Of a stretch of DNA of 64,000 bases, positions 36,488 to 45,150 are shown in pieces. Origin of the DNA: Microbacterium sp. ProA8. GTDB lineage: Bacteria; Actinomycetota; Actinomycetes; Actinomycetales; Microbacteriaceae. The translations under genes and the position numbers were made by a program. The DNA is taken from positions 682,001 to 746,000 of the forward strand of contig NZ_CP157000.1 in NCBI RefSeq assembly GCF_039905635.1, read 5' to 3'. Each line of letters opens with the position of its first letter. Positions within the stretch are counted from its first letter, which is position 1. The notes under the pieces were generated by a model, which ran no database searches, had not been told where the DNA came from, and was given only the letters and a program-made list of their open reading frames with translations.

Positions 36488-36579
36488 CCTCGCCGGTTCG
36501 GGCCGGCGCCGCGGGCCCCGCCTGTCGGAACTTGACGGGCCGGTCGGACAGGTTGTCGCGCCCGGGTCCGGGCGCCGCG

Positions 36580-37137
36580 TCAGACCGCGGCGAGTTCCGC
36601 GGCGAGGGCGTCGACGTCGGCGACCCGCGCGTAGCTGCCGTCGAGCGCCGCCATGAACGCCAGGTGCACCTGGGCGCCGGGCACGGTCCTGCCGTCGTAG
36701 GCGAGGTCGGGCGCCGCGCAGGCGTCCTGCGCCACCGCGAGGCGGAAGCCGAGATCGGATGCCGCCCGCACGGTGGCATCGACGCACATGCTCGACATCA
36801 TCCCGGCCACGACGATCTCATCGGGCGCCGCTGCGCGCAGCAGCGCCTCGAGTCCGGTGCCGAGGAAGGCGTTCGGCTCGTGCTTCACGATGACGTGCTC
36901 GGCGCCGTCCGGGGCGACACGCGGGTCGAACTCGATACCGGGCGTGCCGGGGGCGAAGAACGCGGCATCCGGACCGTCCCACACGTGCTGCACGTGCACG
37001 ACCCGTTCGCCCGTCGCCCGGAAGGCGGCGAGAAGTCGCGCAGCGGCATCGGCGGCGGCATCCGGGTCGACGAGCGGATGCCGCCCTCCCGGGAAGTAGT
37101 CGCGCTGGATGTCGATGAGGAGCAGGAGTCGGGCCAC
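36580..37137 (-). CDS. Isochorismatase-family cysteine hydrolase
   Basis: 185 residues. The triad is clear: Asp in LLLIDIQRDYFPGG, Lys in HVIVKHEPNAF, Cys in MMSSMCVDATVRAASD. This family hydrolyses amides such as N-carbamoyl compounds, nicotinamide and ureidomalonate. I chose the GTG at 37137, whose product begins MARLLLLIDI; longer frames run into the R1 repeat array and are artefacts. It lies between the amidohydrolase and FAD oxidoreductase genes on one strand and may cleave an amide intermediate of the pathway. Confidence 0.9.
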   Translation of the reverse strand: MARLLLLIDIQRDYFPGGRHPLVDPDAAADAAARLLAAFRATGERVVHVQHVWDGPDAAFFAPGTPGIEFDPRVAPDGAEHVIVKHEPNAFLGTGLEALLRAAAPDEIVVAGMMSSMCVDATVRAASDLGFRLAVAQDACAAPDLAYDGRTVPGAQVHLAFMAALDGSYARVADVDALAAELAAV

Positions 37138-37185
37138 CGCAACAGCATAGAGGCGTCGCGTCAGCGTCCCGTGCGGCGAATTCAC

Positions 37186-37673
37186 CGGTCGTTGGGCGAG
37201 CGAGGGACGAGCGAGACGAAACGCGTGCACTCGACGCGATCGAGAGGTTCGAGGCGTTTCGTCTCGGTCGCTGGCGCTCCCTCGCTCAACGACCGAAGCT
37301 TGGTCCCGGTCGTTGAGCGAGCGAGGGACGAGCGAGACGAAACGCGTGCACCCGGCGCAATCGAGAGGTTCGAGGCGTTTCGTCTCGGTCGCTGGCGCTC
37401 CCTCGCTCAACGACCGAAGCTTGGTCCCGGTCGTTGAGCGAGCGAGGGACGAGCGAGACGAAACGCCTGGGCGCGGCGCAGAACGTGTCAGGCGTCCGGT
37501 GCGGCGAATTGGCCGGTCGTTGAGCGAGCGAGGAACGAGCGAGACGAAACGCGTGCACTCGACGCAGTCGAGAGGTTCGAGGCGTTTCGTCTCGGTCGCT
37601 GGCGCTCCCTCGCTCAACGACCGAAGCTTGGTCCCGGTCGTTGAGCGAGCGAGGGACGAGCGAGACGAAACGC
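37186..37673. repeat. R1 tandem-inverted array (five forward, three reverse units)
   Basis: Forward units start at 37186, 37307, 37428, 37514 and 37635; reverse units start at 37254, 37375 and 37582. Forward unit, spacer and reverse unit repeat with a 121-bp period (37186 to 37307 to 37428; 37514 to 37635). The array fills the 557-bp gap between the hydrolase start and the amidohydrolase stop, where no gene is credible; frames through it merely translate the repeat. Confidence 0.92.
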
Positions 37674-37694
37674 CTGGGCGCGGCGCAGAACGTG

Positions 37695-39350
37695 TCAGGC
37701 GTCCGGTGCGGCGTAGACCCGCTCGCCCTGCACGAAGGTCTGCAGGGTGCGGGAGGCGCCGATCTGGTCGGCCGGGCCGGCGAAGGGATCGCGGTCGAGC
37801 ACGGCCAGATCGGCGTACTTGCCGACCTCGATCGTGCCAGTGACGTCGTCGAGGTGGTTCACCCACGCCGACCCGGCGGTGTACGCGGTGAGCGACGTCG
37901 CCAGGTCGATCGACTGCTCCGGATAGAAGGGGTCGTACTCGCCCTCCTCCTGACCGGGCGCGGCCATGCGGTTGACCGCGGTGTGGATCGCGGCCATCGG
38001 ATCGGGCGTCGACACCGACCAGTCGCTCCCCGCTGCGAGCACGGCGCCCGAGCGCAGCAGGTCGCCGAACGGGTACTGCCACGCGCTGCGCTGCTCGCCG
38101 AAGAACGGCAGGGTCAGCTCGACCATCTGCGGCTCGTACGTCGCCCACAGCGACTGCATGTTCGCGGCGACCCCGAGGTCGCGGAAGCGGCGGATGTCTT
38201 CGGGATGCACCACCTGGATGTGCGCGATGTGGTGGCGGTTGTCGCGGCGGCCGTTACGGGCGATCGCGTGCTCGACCGCGTCGAGGCACTCGCGCACGGC
38301 GCGGTCGCCGATCGCGTGGAAGTGCACCTGGAAGCCCGCGGCGTCGAGGAGGGGCACAGCCTCGTTGAGGACGGCAGGGTCGACGAACGATATCCCCGTG
38401 TTGTCGGTGAAATGGCCGTGGCCGTCGCAGTACGGCTCGAGCATCGAGGCGGTGAAGTTCTCGGCGACGCCGTCCTGCATCACCTTCACGGATGTCGCGG
38501 CGAAGCGTCCGCCGCGGTACCGCTCGCGCCGCTCGAGGATCGACGGGATCTGCTCGAGGCCCTTGGTGCGGTCCCACCAGATCGCTCCGACGACGCGCGC
38601 CGTCAGGGTGCCGTCGGCCGCTGCCGCGAGGTAGGCGGGGCCGGGGTCTCCGGCATCCCCGTACGAGCCGACGATGGCGTCCTGCCAGGCCGTGATGCCG
38701 AAGGAGTGCAGGTAGCGCTGGCCGAGCAGCAGCGCCTCGGTGAGCCGTGCGAGCGGCTCCTCGGGCAGCAGGCGGTTGACGAGGGCCATCGCGCCCTCGT
38801 GCAGCGTGCCCGACGGGGCGCCGTCGTCGTCCCGCTCGATGCGGCCGTCTGCCGGTTCAGGGGTGTCGCGGTCGATGCCCGCGCGCCGCAGCGCGGCGGA
38901 GTTCACCCACGCGCCGTGGCCGTCGCGGTTCGGGAAGAACGCCGGGCGGTCGCCGGTGACGGCGTCCAGCGCCGATGCCGTCGGCGTGCCGCCGGGAAAC
39001 GCCGACATCTGCCACCCGCCACCGAGGATCCACTCGTCGTCGGAGTGCGCGCGGACGTAGTCGCCGATGGCGTCGAGGTACTGGGCGGCCGTGCTGAGTT
39101 CGGAGAGGTCGCAGCGGAGCATGTCGAGCCCGCCCCACACCGGATGCACGTGGGCGTCCTGGAACCCGGGGATCAGCATCCGCCCCGCGAGGTCCACGAC
39201 CTCGGTCGACGGGCCGACGAGGTCGCCCAGGTCGCCGGGCGAGACGGCGACGATGCGCCCGTCCGCGACGGCGACGGAGCCGGCACGCGAACGCACGGTG
39301 TCGGCGGTGAACACGGGTCCGCCGGTGAAGACGAGGTCGGCGTAGGGCAT
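37695..39350 (-). CDS. Amidohydrolase family protein (YtcJ-like, amidohydro_3)
   Basis: 551 residues. Metal-dependent hydrolase motifs: PGFQDAHVHPVWGG (HxH near residue 70), a mid-protein SVKVMQDG with the bridging lysine region, FHAIGDRAVRECLDAVEHA, RHHIAHIQVVHPEDI, and AAGSDWSVSTPDPMAAIHTAV with the distal Asp. It resembles exoenzyme-regulatory-protein/YtcJ-type deacetylases or amidases; the substrate is unknown. No signal peptide. It is in the same direction as the pot importer upstream and the hydrolase downstream. Its last 15 bp belong to a 31-bp motif that is repeated in the neighbouring R1 array. Confidence 0.9.
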   Translation of the reverse strand: MPYADLVFTGGPVFTADTVRSRAGSVAVADGRIVAVSPGDLGDLVGPSTEVVDLAGRMLIPGFQDAHVHPVWGGLDMLRCDLSELSTAAQYLDAIGDYVRAHSDDEWILGGGWQMSAFPGGTPTASALDAVTGDRPAFFPNRDGHGAWVNSAALRRAGIDRDTPEPADGRIERDDDGAPSGTLHEGAMALVNRLLPEEPLARLTEALLLGQRYLHSFGITAWQDAIVGSYGDAGDPGPAYLAAAADGTLTARVVGAIWWDRTKGLEQIPSILERRERYRGGRFAATSVKVMQDGVAENFTASMLEPYCDGHGHFTDNTGISFVDPAVLNEAVPLLDAAGFQVHFHAIGDRAVRECLDAVEHAIARNGRRDNRHHIAHIQVVHPEDIRRFRDLGVAANMQSLWATYEPQMVELTLPFFGEQRSAWQYPFGDLLRSGAVLAAGSDWSVSTPDPMAAIHTAVNRMAAPGQEEGEYDPFYPEQSIDLATSLTAYTAGSAWVNHLDDVTGTIEVGKYADLAVLDRDPFAGPADQIGASRTLQTFVQGERVYAAPDA

Positions 39351-39370
39351 GGGTCTCCTGGGGGTTCGGG

Positions 39371-39515
39371 GCGTTTCGTCTCGGTCGCTGGCGCTCCCTC
39401 GCTCAACGACCCGGGGGTGGTGTGGCGCTCCCTCGCTCAACGACCGGGGGTGGCGTGGCGCTCCCTCGCTCAACGACCGGGGGTGGTGTGGCGCTCCCTC
39501 GCTCAACGACCGGGA
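39371..39515. repeat. Decayed R1 array upstream of the amidohydrolase gene
   Basis: One full reverse unit (39371-39412) followed by three truncated units beginning GTGGCGCTCCCTCGCTC at 39422, 39455 and 39488, an exact 33-bp period. It occupies most of the 209-bp gap between potC-like and amidohydrolase genes within the probable operon. Confidence 0.88.
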
Positions 39516-39559
39516 ACTCCCGGGCGGGCGGGGAACTGACCTCTTCGGGATGAAGCGGG

Positions 39560-40492
39560 TCAGCCGCCGGTCATCGTGCGGGCGATCTGGGTCGCCGAGT
39601 CGCCGGCGCGCTTGAGCACCAGGGCGACCAGGGCGAGGGCGACGAGCGTGAGCAGCAGCATGATCGTCGACACGGCGGCGATCTCGGGGCGCAGGCCCGA
39701 GCGCAGCGCGCTCAGCACGTACACCGGCCACGGCGTGGTGCCCGACACCTGCACGAACGCCGCGACGATCGTGTTGTCGAGACTCAGCGTGAACGCCAGC
39801 AGGAAGCCGGCGAGCACCGCCGGCATGGCCAGCGCGAGCGTGATGCGGCGGAACGTGGTGAACGGCTTCGCGTACAGATCGGCGGACGCCTCTTCGAGGT
39901 TCATGTCCTGACCCACCAGACGGGCGCGCACGATGTACGACACCACGGCGGTGGCGAACAGCGAAGAGCCCACCGACAGGCGCACGATGCCGTCGTTGAA
40001 GAGCGAGATGCCCAGATCCTGGCCGAGGAACACCATCCAGGGGAGCAGCGCCACGGCGTCCACGATCTCGGGCGTCACCGACACCAGCAGCAGCAGTCCC
40101 AGGAACCACCACACCCACTTGCCGGGGTGGCGGGCCATCGCGATGCCGGCGAGGGTGCCCAGCACCGTCGCGATGACGGCGGCGATGAGCGCCGTGATGA
40201 GCGACACCCGCACCGCGCTCTGGATGGCGGGCTTCGCGAGGATCGTGCCGAAGGCGTCGAACCCGAAGCCCTCCCACGACACCAGCAGTCGTCCGGTGTT
40301 GAAGGAGTAGATCACGATCACGATGATCGGCAGGAAGAGGAAGAGCATCACGGCGACGCCCCACACCGCGAAGGCCACGTCCGACCATGACTTCCGTGCC
40401 CGTCGGCGCGGAGCGGAGGGCCGAACGGCCTCGCGGGCCCGGGACTGCAGAATCGTCTCGGTGTCGGTCTGGACATCCGTAGAGAGCGTCAC
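39560..40492 (-). CDS. potC: Polyamine ABC transporter permease (PotC-like)
   Basis: 310 residues with six predicted membrane helices (about 36-56, 88-110, 121-140, 153-172, 205-228, 262-285) and the EAA cytoplasmic loop SADLYAKPFTTFRRITLALAMPAVLAG that contacts the ATPase. The start is GTG overlapping the potB-like stop (GTGA), so it is coupled. A longer upstream frame overlaps potB and was rejected. With PotB it forms the inner-membrane channel for spermidine/putrescine-type substrates. Confidence 0.92.
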   Translation of the reverse strand: MTLSTDVQTDTETILQSRAREAVRPSAPRRRARKSWSDVAFAVWGVAVMLFLFLPIIVIVIYSFNTGRLLVSWEGFGFDAFGTILAKPAIQSAVRVSLITALIAAVIATVLGTLAGIAMARHPGKWVWWFLGLLLLVSVTPEIVDAVALLPWMVFLGQDLGISLFNDGIVRLSVGSSLFATAVVSYIVRARLVGQDMNLEEASADLYAKPFTTFRRITLALAMPAVLAGFLLAFTLSLDNTIVAAFVQVSGTTPWPVYVLSALRSGLRPEIAAVSTIMLLLTLVALALVALVLKRAGDSATQIARTMTGG

Positions 40493-41430
40493 CTCGTCAC
40501 CTCCAGAGCGGCCGCAGGCGCGGCATCCGTCTTCGCCGTCTCGGCCACCGGCCCCAGCACGAGCCGACTGCGCGAGCGGAACGGCAGCGCGACGAGCCAG
40601 ATGATCACCGCGGCCACGCCGATCGTCAGCATGATCACGAGCATGAGCAGCACCGCCATCGCCGAGCCGAGCGCCCAGTTCTGGGCGGTCTGGAACTGGC
40701 TGGCCACGAGCTGGCCGACCATGTTGCCCTTCGCGCCGCCGAGCACGGTCGCGGTGATGTAATCGCCCATCAGGGGGATGAAGACCAGCAGCACGCCCGC
40801 GATGATGCCCGGCTGCGACAGCGGCAGGGTCACCCGCAGGAACGTGGTGAGCTTGCCGGCGCCGAGGTCCTTCGACGCCTCGCGCAGCGCCGGGCCGACG
40901 CGGTCGAACGCGACGAACAGCGGCAGGATCATCAGGGGCAGGTAGTTGTACACGACGCCGATGATCACCGCGGTGCGGGTGTACATCAGATCGAGCGGAC
41001 CGTCGAGCACGCCGATGCCCTGCAGCAGCGATGACAGCCAGCTCTCGGGGGCGAGGATCACCTGCCAGCCGATCGTGCGCACCAGGAAGTTGGTCCAGAA
41101 CGGCACCAGCACCAGGGCGATGAGGATGCCGCGTCGTTCGGGCTTGACCTTGAACGCCATCCAGTACGCGACCGGGGCGCCGATCAGGAAGCAGAGCACG
41201 GTTCCGATCACACCGACCCAGAGGGTGTTCTGGAACGTCGCGAAGAACGTCGGCGAGAAGGCCTCGACGTAACGGTCGAACGACAGGATGTCGTTGGCGT
41301 GACTGCCGAAGACCCCGGGCTTGTAGCCGAAGCTGAACCACACCACCATCGCCACGGGAGCGACGAAGAAGAGCAGGAGCCACGCCCACGCCGGAACGGC
41401 GAGCGCGGCTCCTGCGGCACGACTACGCAC
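40489..41430 (-). CDS. potB: Polyamine ABC transporter permease (PotB-like)
   Basis: 313 residues, six membrane helices (first AGAALAVPAWAWLLLFFVAPVAMVVWF) and an EAA loop at REASKDLGAGKLTTFLRVTLPLSQPGIIAG. VPFWTNFLVRTIGWQVIL is typical of PotB. The GTG start overlaps the potD-like stop by 8 bp; the 3' end overlaps potC. Partner permease of the importer. Confidence 0.92.
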   Translation of the reverse strand: MRSRAAGAALAVPAWAWLLLFFVAPVAMVVWFSFGYKPGVFGSHANDILSFDRYVEAFSPTFFATFQNTLWVGVIGTVLCFLIGAPVAYWMAFKVKPERRGILIALVLVPFWTNFLVRTIGWQVILAPESWLSSLLQGIGVLDGPLDLMYTRTAVIIGVVYNYLPLMILPLFVAFDRVGPALREASKDLGAGKLTTFLRVTLPLSQPGIIAGVLLVFIPLMGDYITATVLGGAKGNMVGQLVASQFQTAQNWALGSAMAVLLMLVIMLTIGVAAVIIWLVALPFRSRSRLVLGPVAETAKTDAAPAAALEVTR

Positions 41431-42607
41431 CGGCGGCAGCCTTCACCTCGTTGTAGATCGAGACGCGGGTCGTCTGCGAGTCGTTGAGCTCCTGCTCGTG
41501 CATCGTCTCGAGCTGCTCGGGCGTGAAGAAGATCATGTCGGCGAGCTCGAGGCCGCTCTCCTCCGCCGCCGCCTCCATGTCCTTGCCGCCCACGTTGTAC
41601 CCGATGTAGTCCAGGTTGAGCACGAGGTTCTCGGGCGCCATCGAGTAGTCGATGAACGCGTGGGCAGCCTCGGGGTGCGGCGCACCGGCGGCGATGGCCC
41701 AGTTGTCCATCCACAGCTCGGTCACCGGGCCGGGCAGCACCCACTGCCAGCGCTCCGGCTCGCTCGACTCCATGAGACCGAGCCGCGCGTCGCCGTTCCA
41801 CGCCTGCATCAGCACCTGCGTGCCCTGCGGGATCGCGTTGGTGCCGGGGTAGGAGTCGAACGCCGAGATGTGCGGTGCGATCTCCTCGACGAGGAACTTG
41901 CGGCACGCCTCGAGCTCGTCGGGGTCCTCGGTGTTCCAGTCCAGGTCGTTGGCCCAGAAGTAGGAGCCGATGATCCCTGCGGGGTCGTCCGACATCGCCG
42001 TCTTGCCGCTCGCCTCGTTCTGGGCGGCGTCGAAGAAGTCGGCCCACGTGGTGAGCTCGCGCGTGATGACGGTCTTGTCGTAGACGTAGCCGGTCGTTCC
42101 CCAGGCCTTGCAGACCGAGTAGTCGTTGCCCGGGTCCCACGCGCGGCCGAGGAAGGCCGGGTCCATGTTGGACATGTTGGGCAGAAGCTCCTTGTTGAAC
42201 TTCGTCAGCAGGCCATTCTCGATCATCTGCGGGATGAAGACGCCGGTCGGCACGACGATGTCGTAGCCCGAGGTGCCCTTCGCGGCGACCAGCTTCGCGA
42301 TGAGCTCCTCGTTCGACGAGTAGGAGTCGAGCGTGACCTTCGGGCCGAGCTCGGCGGTGAAGCCCTCGACGACATCCGGCGAGTCGTAGTCGCCCCATGT
42401 GTACACCGAGACGTCGCCCTCGAGGTCGCCGCCGCTCGCCTGCGGAGCGGGCGAGCCGCTGCCGCCCGGCGCACATGCGGCGAGCACGGTGGCGCCGCCC
42501 GCGAGCGCGGCGAAGCTGAGGAAGCGGCGTCGCGAGAGCTCGCGCACGATCGCGGGCGCGGCAGCCTCGGGGGCGAGGATGCGGAGCGGGGTACGAGGCT
42601 GGGTCAT
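41423..42607 (-). CDS. potD: Polyamine ABC transporter substrate-binding lipoprotein (PotD-like)
   Basis: 394 residues. The N-terminus has a twin-arginine-like SRRRFLSF and a lipobox LAAC, indicating Tat export and lipid anchoring. The mature protein starts like PotD/PotF (DVSVYTWGDYDSPDVVEGF), with YDIVVPTGVFIPQMIENGLL, GTTGYVYDKTVI and WNGDARLG. It captures the polyamine outside the membrane and hands it to PotB/PotC. The order potA, potD, potB, potC is transcribed leftwards; a 143-bp GC-rich, repetitive gap separates it from potA. Confidence 0.92.
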   Translation of the reverse strand: MTQPRTPLRILAPEAAAPAIVRELSRRRFLSFAALAGGATVLAACAPGGSGSPAPQASGGDLEGDVSVYTWGDYDSPDVVEGFTAELGPKVTLDSYSSNEELIAKLVAAKGTSGYDIVVPTGVFIPQMIENGLLTKFNKELLPNMSNMDPAFLGRAWDPGNDYSVCKAWGTTGYVYDKTVITRELTTWADFFDAAQNEASGKTAMSDDPAGIIGSYFWANDLDWNTEDPDELEACRKFLVEEIAPHISAFDSYPGTNAIPQGTQVLMQAWNGDARLGLMESSEPERWQWVLPGPVTELWMDNWAIAAGAPHPEAAHAFIDYSMAPENLVLNLDYIGYNVGGKDMEAAAEESGLELADMIFFTPEQLETMHEQELNDSQTTRVSIYNEVKAAAGA

Positions 42608-42750
42608 CGGGTACTCCTGGTCGGGTCGAGAGCCGGGAAGGCGGATGCCGCGGCTGCAGGGCGTGCGTCGGGTGCGGTGCGTCGGGTCGGGCGTGTGGTG
42701 CGGGTCGGGTCGTGCTGTGCGGGGGGAACGTGCGTGTCAGGGAGCGGCGA

Positions 42751-43962
42751 TCACGCCGTCGGGGGCGCGATGTAGCCGCCCTCCTCGGCGGCAGCGACGT
42801 CGGCGGCGGGGAACAGCAGCACGTGATGCGCCGCCCACGTGCAGACCACGGGGTCGCCGACGGAGAGCGCCGGCGCCTCGGGCGTCGGGCGCCGCACGAT
42901 GAGGCTCTGGTCGGGCCCGAGTCGCACCAGGTACTGCATCGTGTCGCCGAGGTGCGAGACCCCGATCAGCTCTCCGCGGGCCGAGTTCGCCTCGGGCAGG
43001 CTCGCGCCTGCGCCTGCGCCTGTCCCGGTCCCTGAGCCTGTCGAAGGGTCCATCTCGATCCGGATGAACTCGGGCCGCACGGCGGCCTCGCCGAGGTTCG
43101 TGCGGGTGAGCACGGGGGAGGCGGCGCGCACCAGCGCGTGGGGCGAGGTGATCGCCGCGCCCGCCTCGGCGGCGGGGCCGCGGAAGAAGTTCTGCTGGCC
43201 GACGAAGGCCGCGACGTAGGCCGAGGCCGGGCGGGCGTACACGGTGTCGGCGTCGGCGAGCTGCTCGATGCGGCCCGCGCGCATGATCGCGATGCGGTCG
43301 CTCATCGACAGGGCCTCGCCCTGGTCGTGAGTCACGAAGACGAACGTGATGCCCAGGCGCGACTGCAGCAGCTTCAGTTCGAGCTGCATCTCTTCGCGCA
43401 GCTGGCGGTCGAGGGCTCCGAGCGGCTCGTCGAGCAGCAGCACCGCGGGGCGGTTCACCAGCGCCCGGGCCAGCGCGATGCGCTGCTGCTGACCACCTGA
43501 GAGCTGCGTGGGCTTGCGGTCGCCGAAGCGCCGCATCTGCACCATGTCGAGCGCCTGGGTGACGCGCTCGCGCACCTCGGACTTGGGCGTCCGGCGCTGC
43601 TGCAGCCCGTACGCGACGTTCTCGGCGACCGACAGATGGGGGAACAGGGCGTATGCCTGGAAGACCGTGTTGACGTCCCGCTTGTACGGCGGCGCGGCCA
43701 GCACCGAGCGTCCCGAGATGCGGATGTCACCGGCATCCGGCCGCTCGAAGCCCGCGATCATGCGCAGCGTCGTCGTCTTGCCGCAGCCGGACGGTCCCAG
43801 CAGCGAGATGAACTCGCCCGGCTGGATCGTCAGCGAGAGGTCGTCGACGGCGACCTGATCGCCGTAGTACTTGGTGATCCCCGACAGGACGACGGATCCG
43901 CGCGCGGCCTCGCTCTCGGTGGGAACCTGCTCCGCCGCTGCGGTAGCCGTGCCTGTGGACAT
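42751..43962 (-). CDS. potA: Polyamine ABC transporter ATPase (PotA-like)
   Basis: 403 residues. Walker A GPSGCGKTTTLRM, Q-loop NTVFQAYALFPHLSV, signature LSGGQQQRIALARAL, Walker B VLLLDEPLGALD, H-loop FVTHDQGEALSMSD; a C-terminal TOBE domain follows. I chose the ATG at 43962 behind GAGGTGACG; an upstream ATG at 44010 adds an odd 16-residue tail. Within the TOBE domain a linker (PSTGSGTGTGAGAGASLP) is encoded by an R2 repeat plus three GCGCCT hexamers, which is absent from typical PotA and lies in a surface loop. First gene of the importer operon. Confidence 0.92.
   Translation of the reverse strand: MSTGTATAAAEQVPTESEAARGSVVLSGITKYYGDQVAVDDLSLTIQPGEFISLLGPSGCGKTTTLRMIAGFERPDAGDIRISGRSVLAAPPYKRDVNTVFQAYALFPHLSVAENVAYGLQQRRTPKSEVRERVTQALDMVQMRRFGDRKPTQLSGGQQQRIALARALVNRPAVLLLDEPLGALDRQLREEMQLELKLLQSRLGITFVFVTHDQGEALSMSDRIAIMRAGRIEQLADADTVYARPASAYVAAFVGQQNFFRGPAAEAGAAITSPHALVRAASPVLTRTNLGEAAVRPEFIRIEMDPSTGSGTGTGAGAGASLPEANSARGELIGVSHLGDTMQYLVRLGPDQSLIVRRPTPEAPALSVGDPVVCTWAAHHVLLFPAADVAAAEEGGYIAPPTA
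43027..43048 (+). repeat. R2 repeat inside potA
   Basis: Contains CCCTGAGCCTGTCGAAGGG, the best-preserved copy in this window. It is in frame on the opposite strand, encoding part of DPSTGSGT in the TOBE domain of the transporter ATPase, next to a run of GCGCCT hexamers. Confidence 0.85.
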
Positions 43963-44248
43963 CGTCACCTCGTGAGGGTCCTTCTGATAGCCGGCCGCGC
44001 AACGCTGCATGGCCGTTCGGGTGTGTCAGGTATTCAATATCGCGCCCCGGCGACCCGCAATGCGGCCCGGACCGAACCGGACGATTAGCGGTGCGGGCGG
44101 GGGGCGGCGCGACAGTTCGTCCGGACTTGTGTGACGGCCAGGGAACCGCGATGTTTCAACGATGGGCGCAGCGCGCGGGACGGATGCCTCAACCCGGCGC
44201 GACAATCCGTCCGCCGGGCATCGTGATGAAAGCGTGCTGCAAGCCGGC

Positions 44249-45037
44249 TCAGCGCTGGCAGACCGGGCACCAGAAGACGATCCGCTCGCGGGTGGGATCG
44301 GCGCCGAGGCTTCCGCCCCGGATGAGGGTCCCGCACCGTCGGCAGGGCCGGCCTTCGCGGCGGTAGACCCAGGTCGAACGCCCGGGGCGCTCGTCGCCGG
44401 TGAACGTGCGGCCCGACCGGTTGCGGTTGGCGCGGATCATGCGGGCGCCGAGATCCACGATGGCGGCGGCATCCGTCTCGTTCGCCGGTGTCGTGGGCAA
44501 GATGCCGCGGACGAAGAGGATCTCGTTGACGTACTCGTTGCCGAACCCCGCGATGCTGCGCTGGTCCTGGAGGGCGACGTGCACCGCGCGCGGGTCGGCG
44601 GCGAGCCGCTGGGCGGCCTCGACCGGGTCCCAAGAATCCGAGAGCGGATCGGGGCCGAGGTAGCCGACCAGGTCGTCCTCGTCGGCGGTCGGCACCACCT
44701 TGATGTCGGCGAGATCGAAGCCCACCGTCTCCCACTCGGTGCCGTCCGGCGCCGTGGCACCGATCACGGCGCGGGCGCGGAACCCCGGTGCCCGCCACCG
44801 GTCGCCGCGGCGGTAGACGTGCCATTCGCCCTCCATCTTGAGGTGCGTGTGCAGCGTCCACGCGCCGATGCGATGCAGCAGGTGCTTGCCGCGCGAGACG
44901 ACGCCGTGCACGACCTCGCCGCGCAGGTCGACCGTGGCCGCCTGCGGGACGCGCAGCTCGAAGCGCGTGACGGTCGCGCCGGCCAGCGCGGCGTCGAGGC
45001 GCCGGGCGGTGCGGAAGACGGTGTCTCCCTCAGGCAC
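44249..45037 (-). CDS. Fpg/Nei-family DNA glycosylase (endonuclease VIII-like)
   Basis: 262 residues, DNA-glycosylase/AP lyase for oxidised bases. After removal of Met the catalytic Pro and Glu are first (PEGDTVFRTARRLDAAL). The core has the H2TH segment (RSIAGFGNEYVNEILFVRGILP) and the C-terminal zinc finger CRRCGTLI...FWCPVCQR. I chose GTG at 45037 because PEGDT must be N-terminal; longer frames bury it. Downstream neighbour of the Lhr helicase on the same strand, a DNA repair pair frequently seen in actinobacteria. The 286-bp gap 43963-44248 before potA holds no gene. Confidence 0.94.
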   Translation of the reverse strand: MPEGDTVFRTARRLDAALAGATVTRFELRVPQAATVDLRGEVVHGVVSRGKHLLHRIGAWTLHTHLKMEGEWHVYRRGDRWRAPGFRARAVIGATAPDGTEWETVGFDLADIKVVPTADEDDLVGYLGPDPLSDSWDPVEAAQRLAADPRAVHVALQDQRSIAGFGNEYVNEILFVRGILPTTPANETDAAAIVDLGARMIRANRNRSGRTFTGDERPGRSTWVYRREGRPCRRCGTLIRGGSLGADPTRERIVFWCPVCQR

Positions 45038-45150
45038 AGGCCGCCTCCGACCGTCGCCGCGTGCACGGAATCGGAGGTTCTGCGCGACACGCCGGCGAGG
45101 TGACGTCGCGGGCTGCGCGTCGGCCACGTTCTCCGACGCTCTGCAGGGAT

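Noticed and set aside
37186..37673. CRISPR array considered for the regular repeats
   Set aside because: Units are alternately inverted, spacers are themselves repeated, and no cas genes are present.
36580..38148. 522-codon minus-strand frame containing repeated FVSLVPRSLNDR-like peptides
   Set aside because: Only its last 186 codons are the isochorismatase gene; the rest is translation of the R1 array and of the antisense of the amidohydrolase gene.
42608..42750. Riboswitch between potA and potD
   Set aside because: The gap is low-complexity GTGCGTCGGGTCGGG repeats without a recognisable aptamer.
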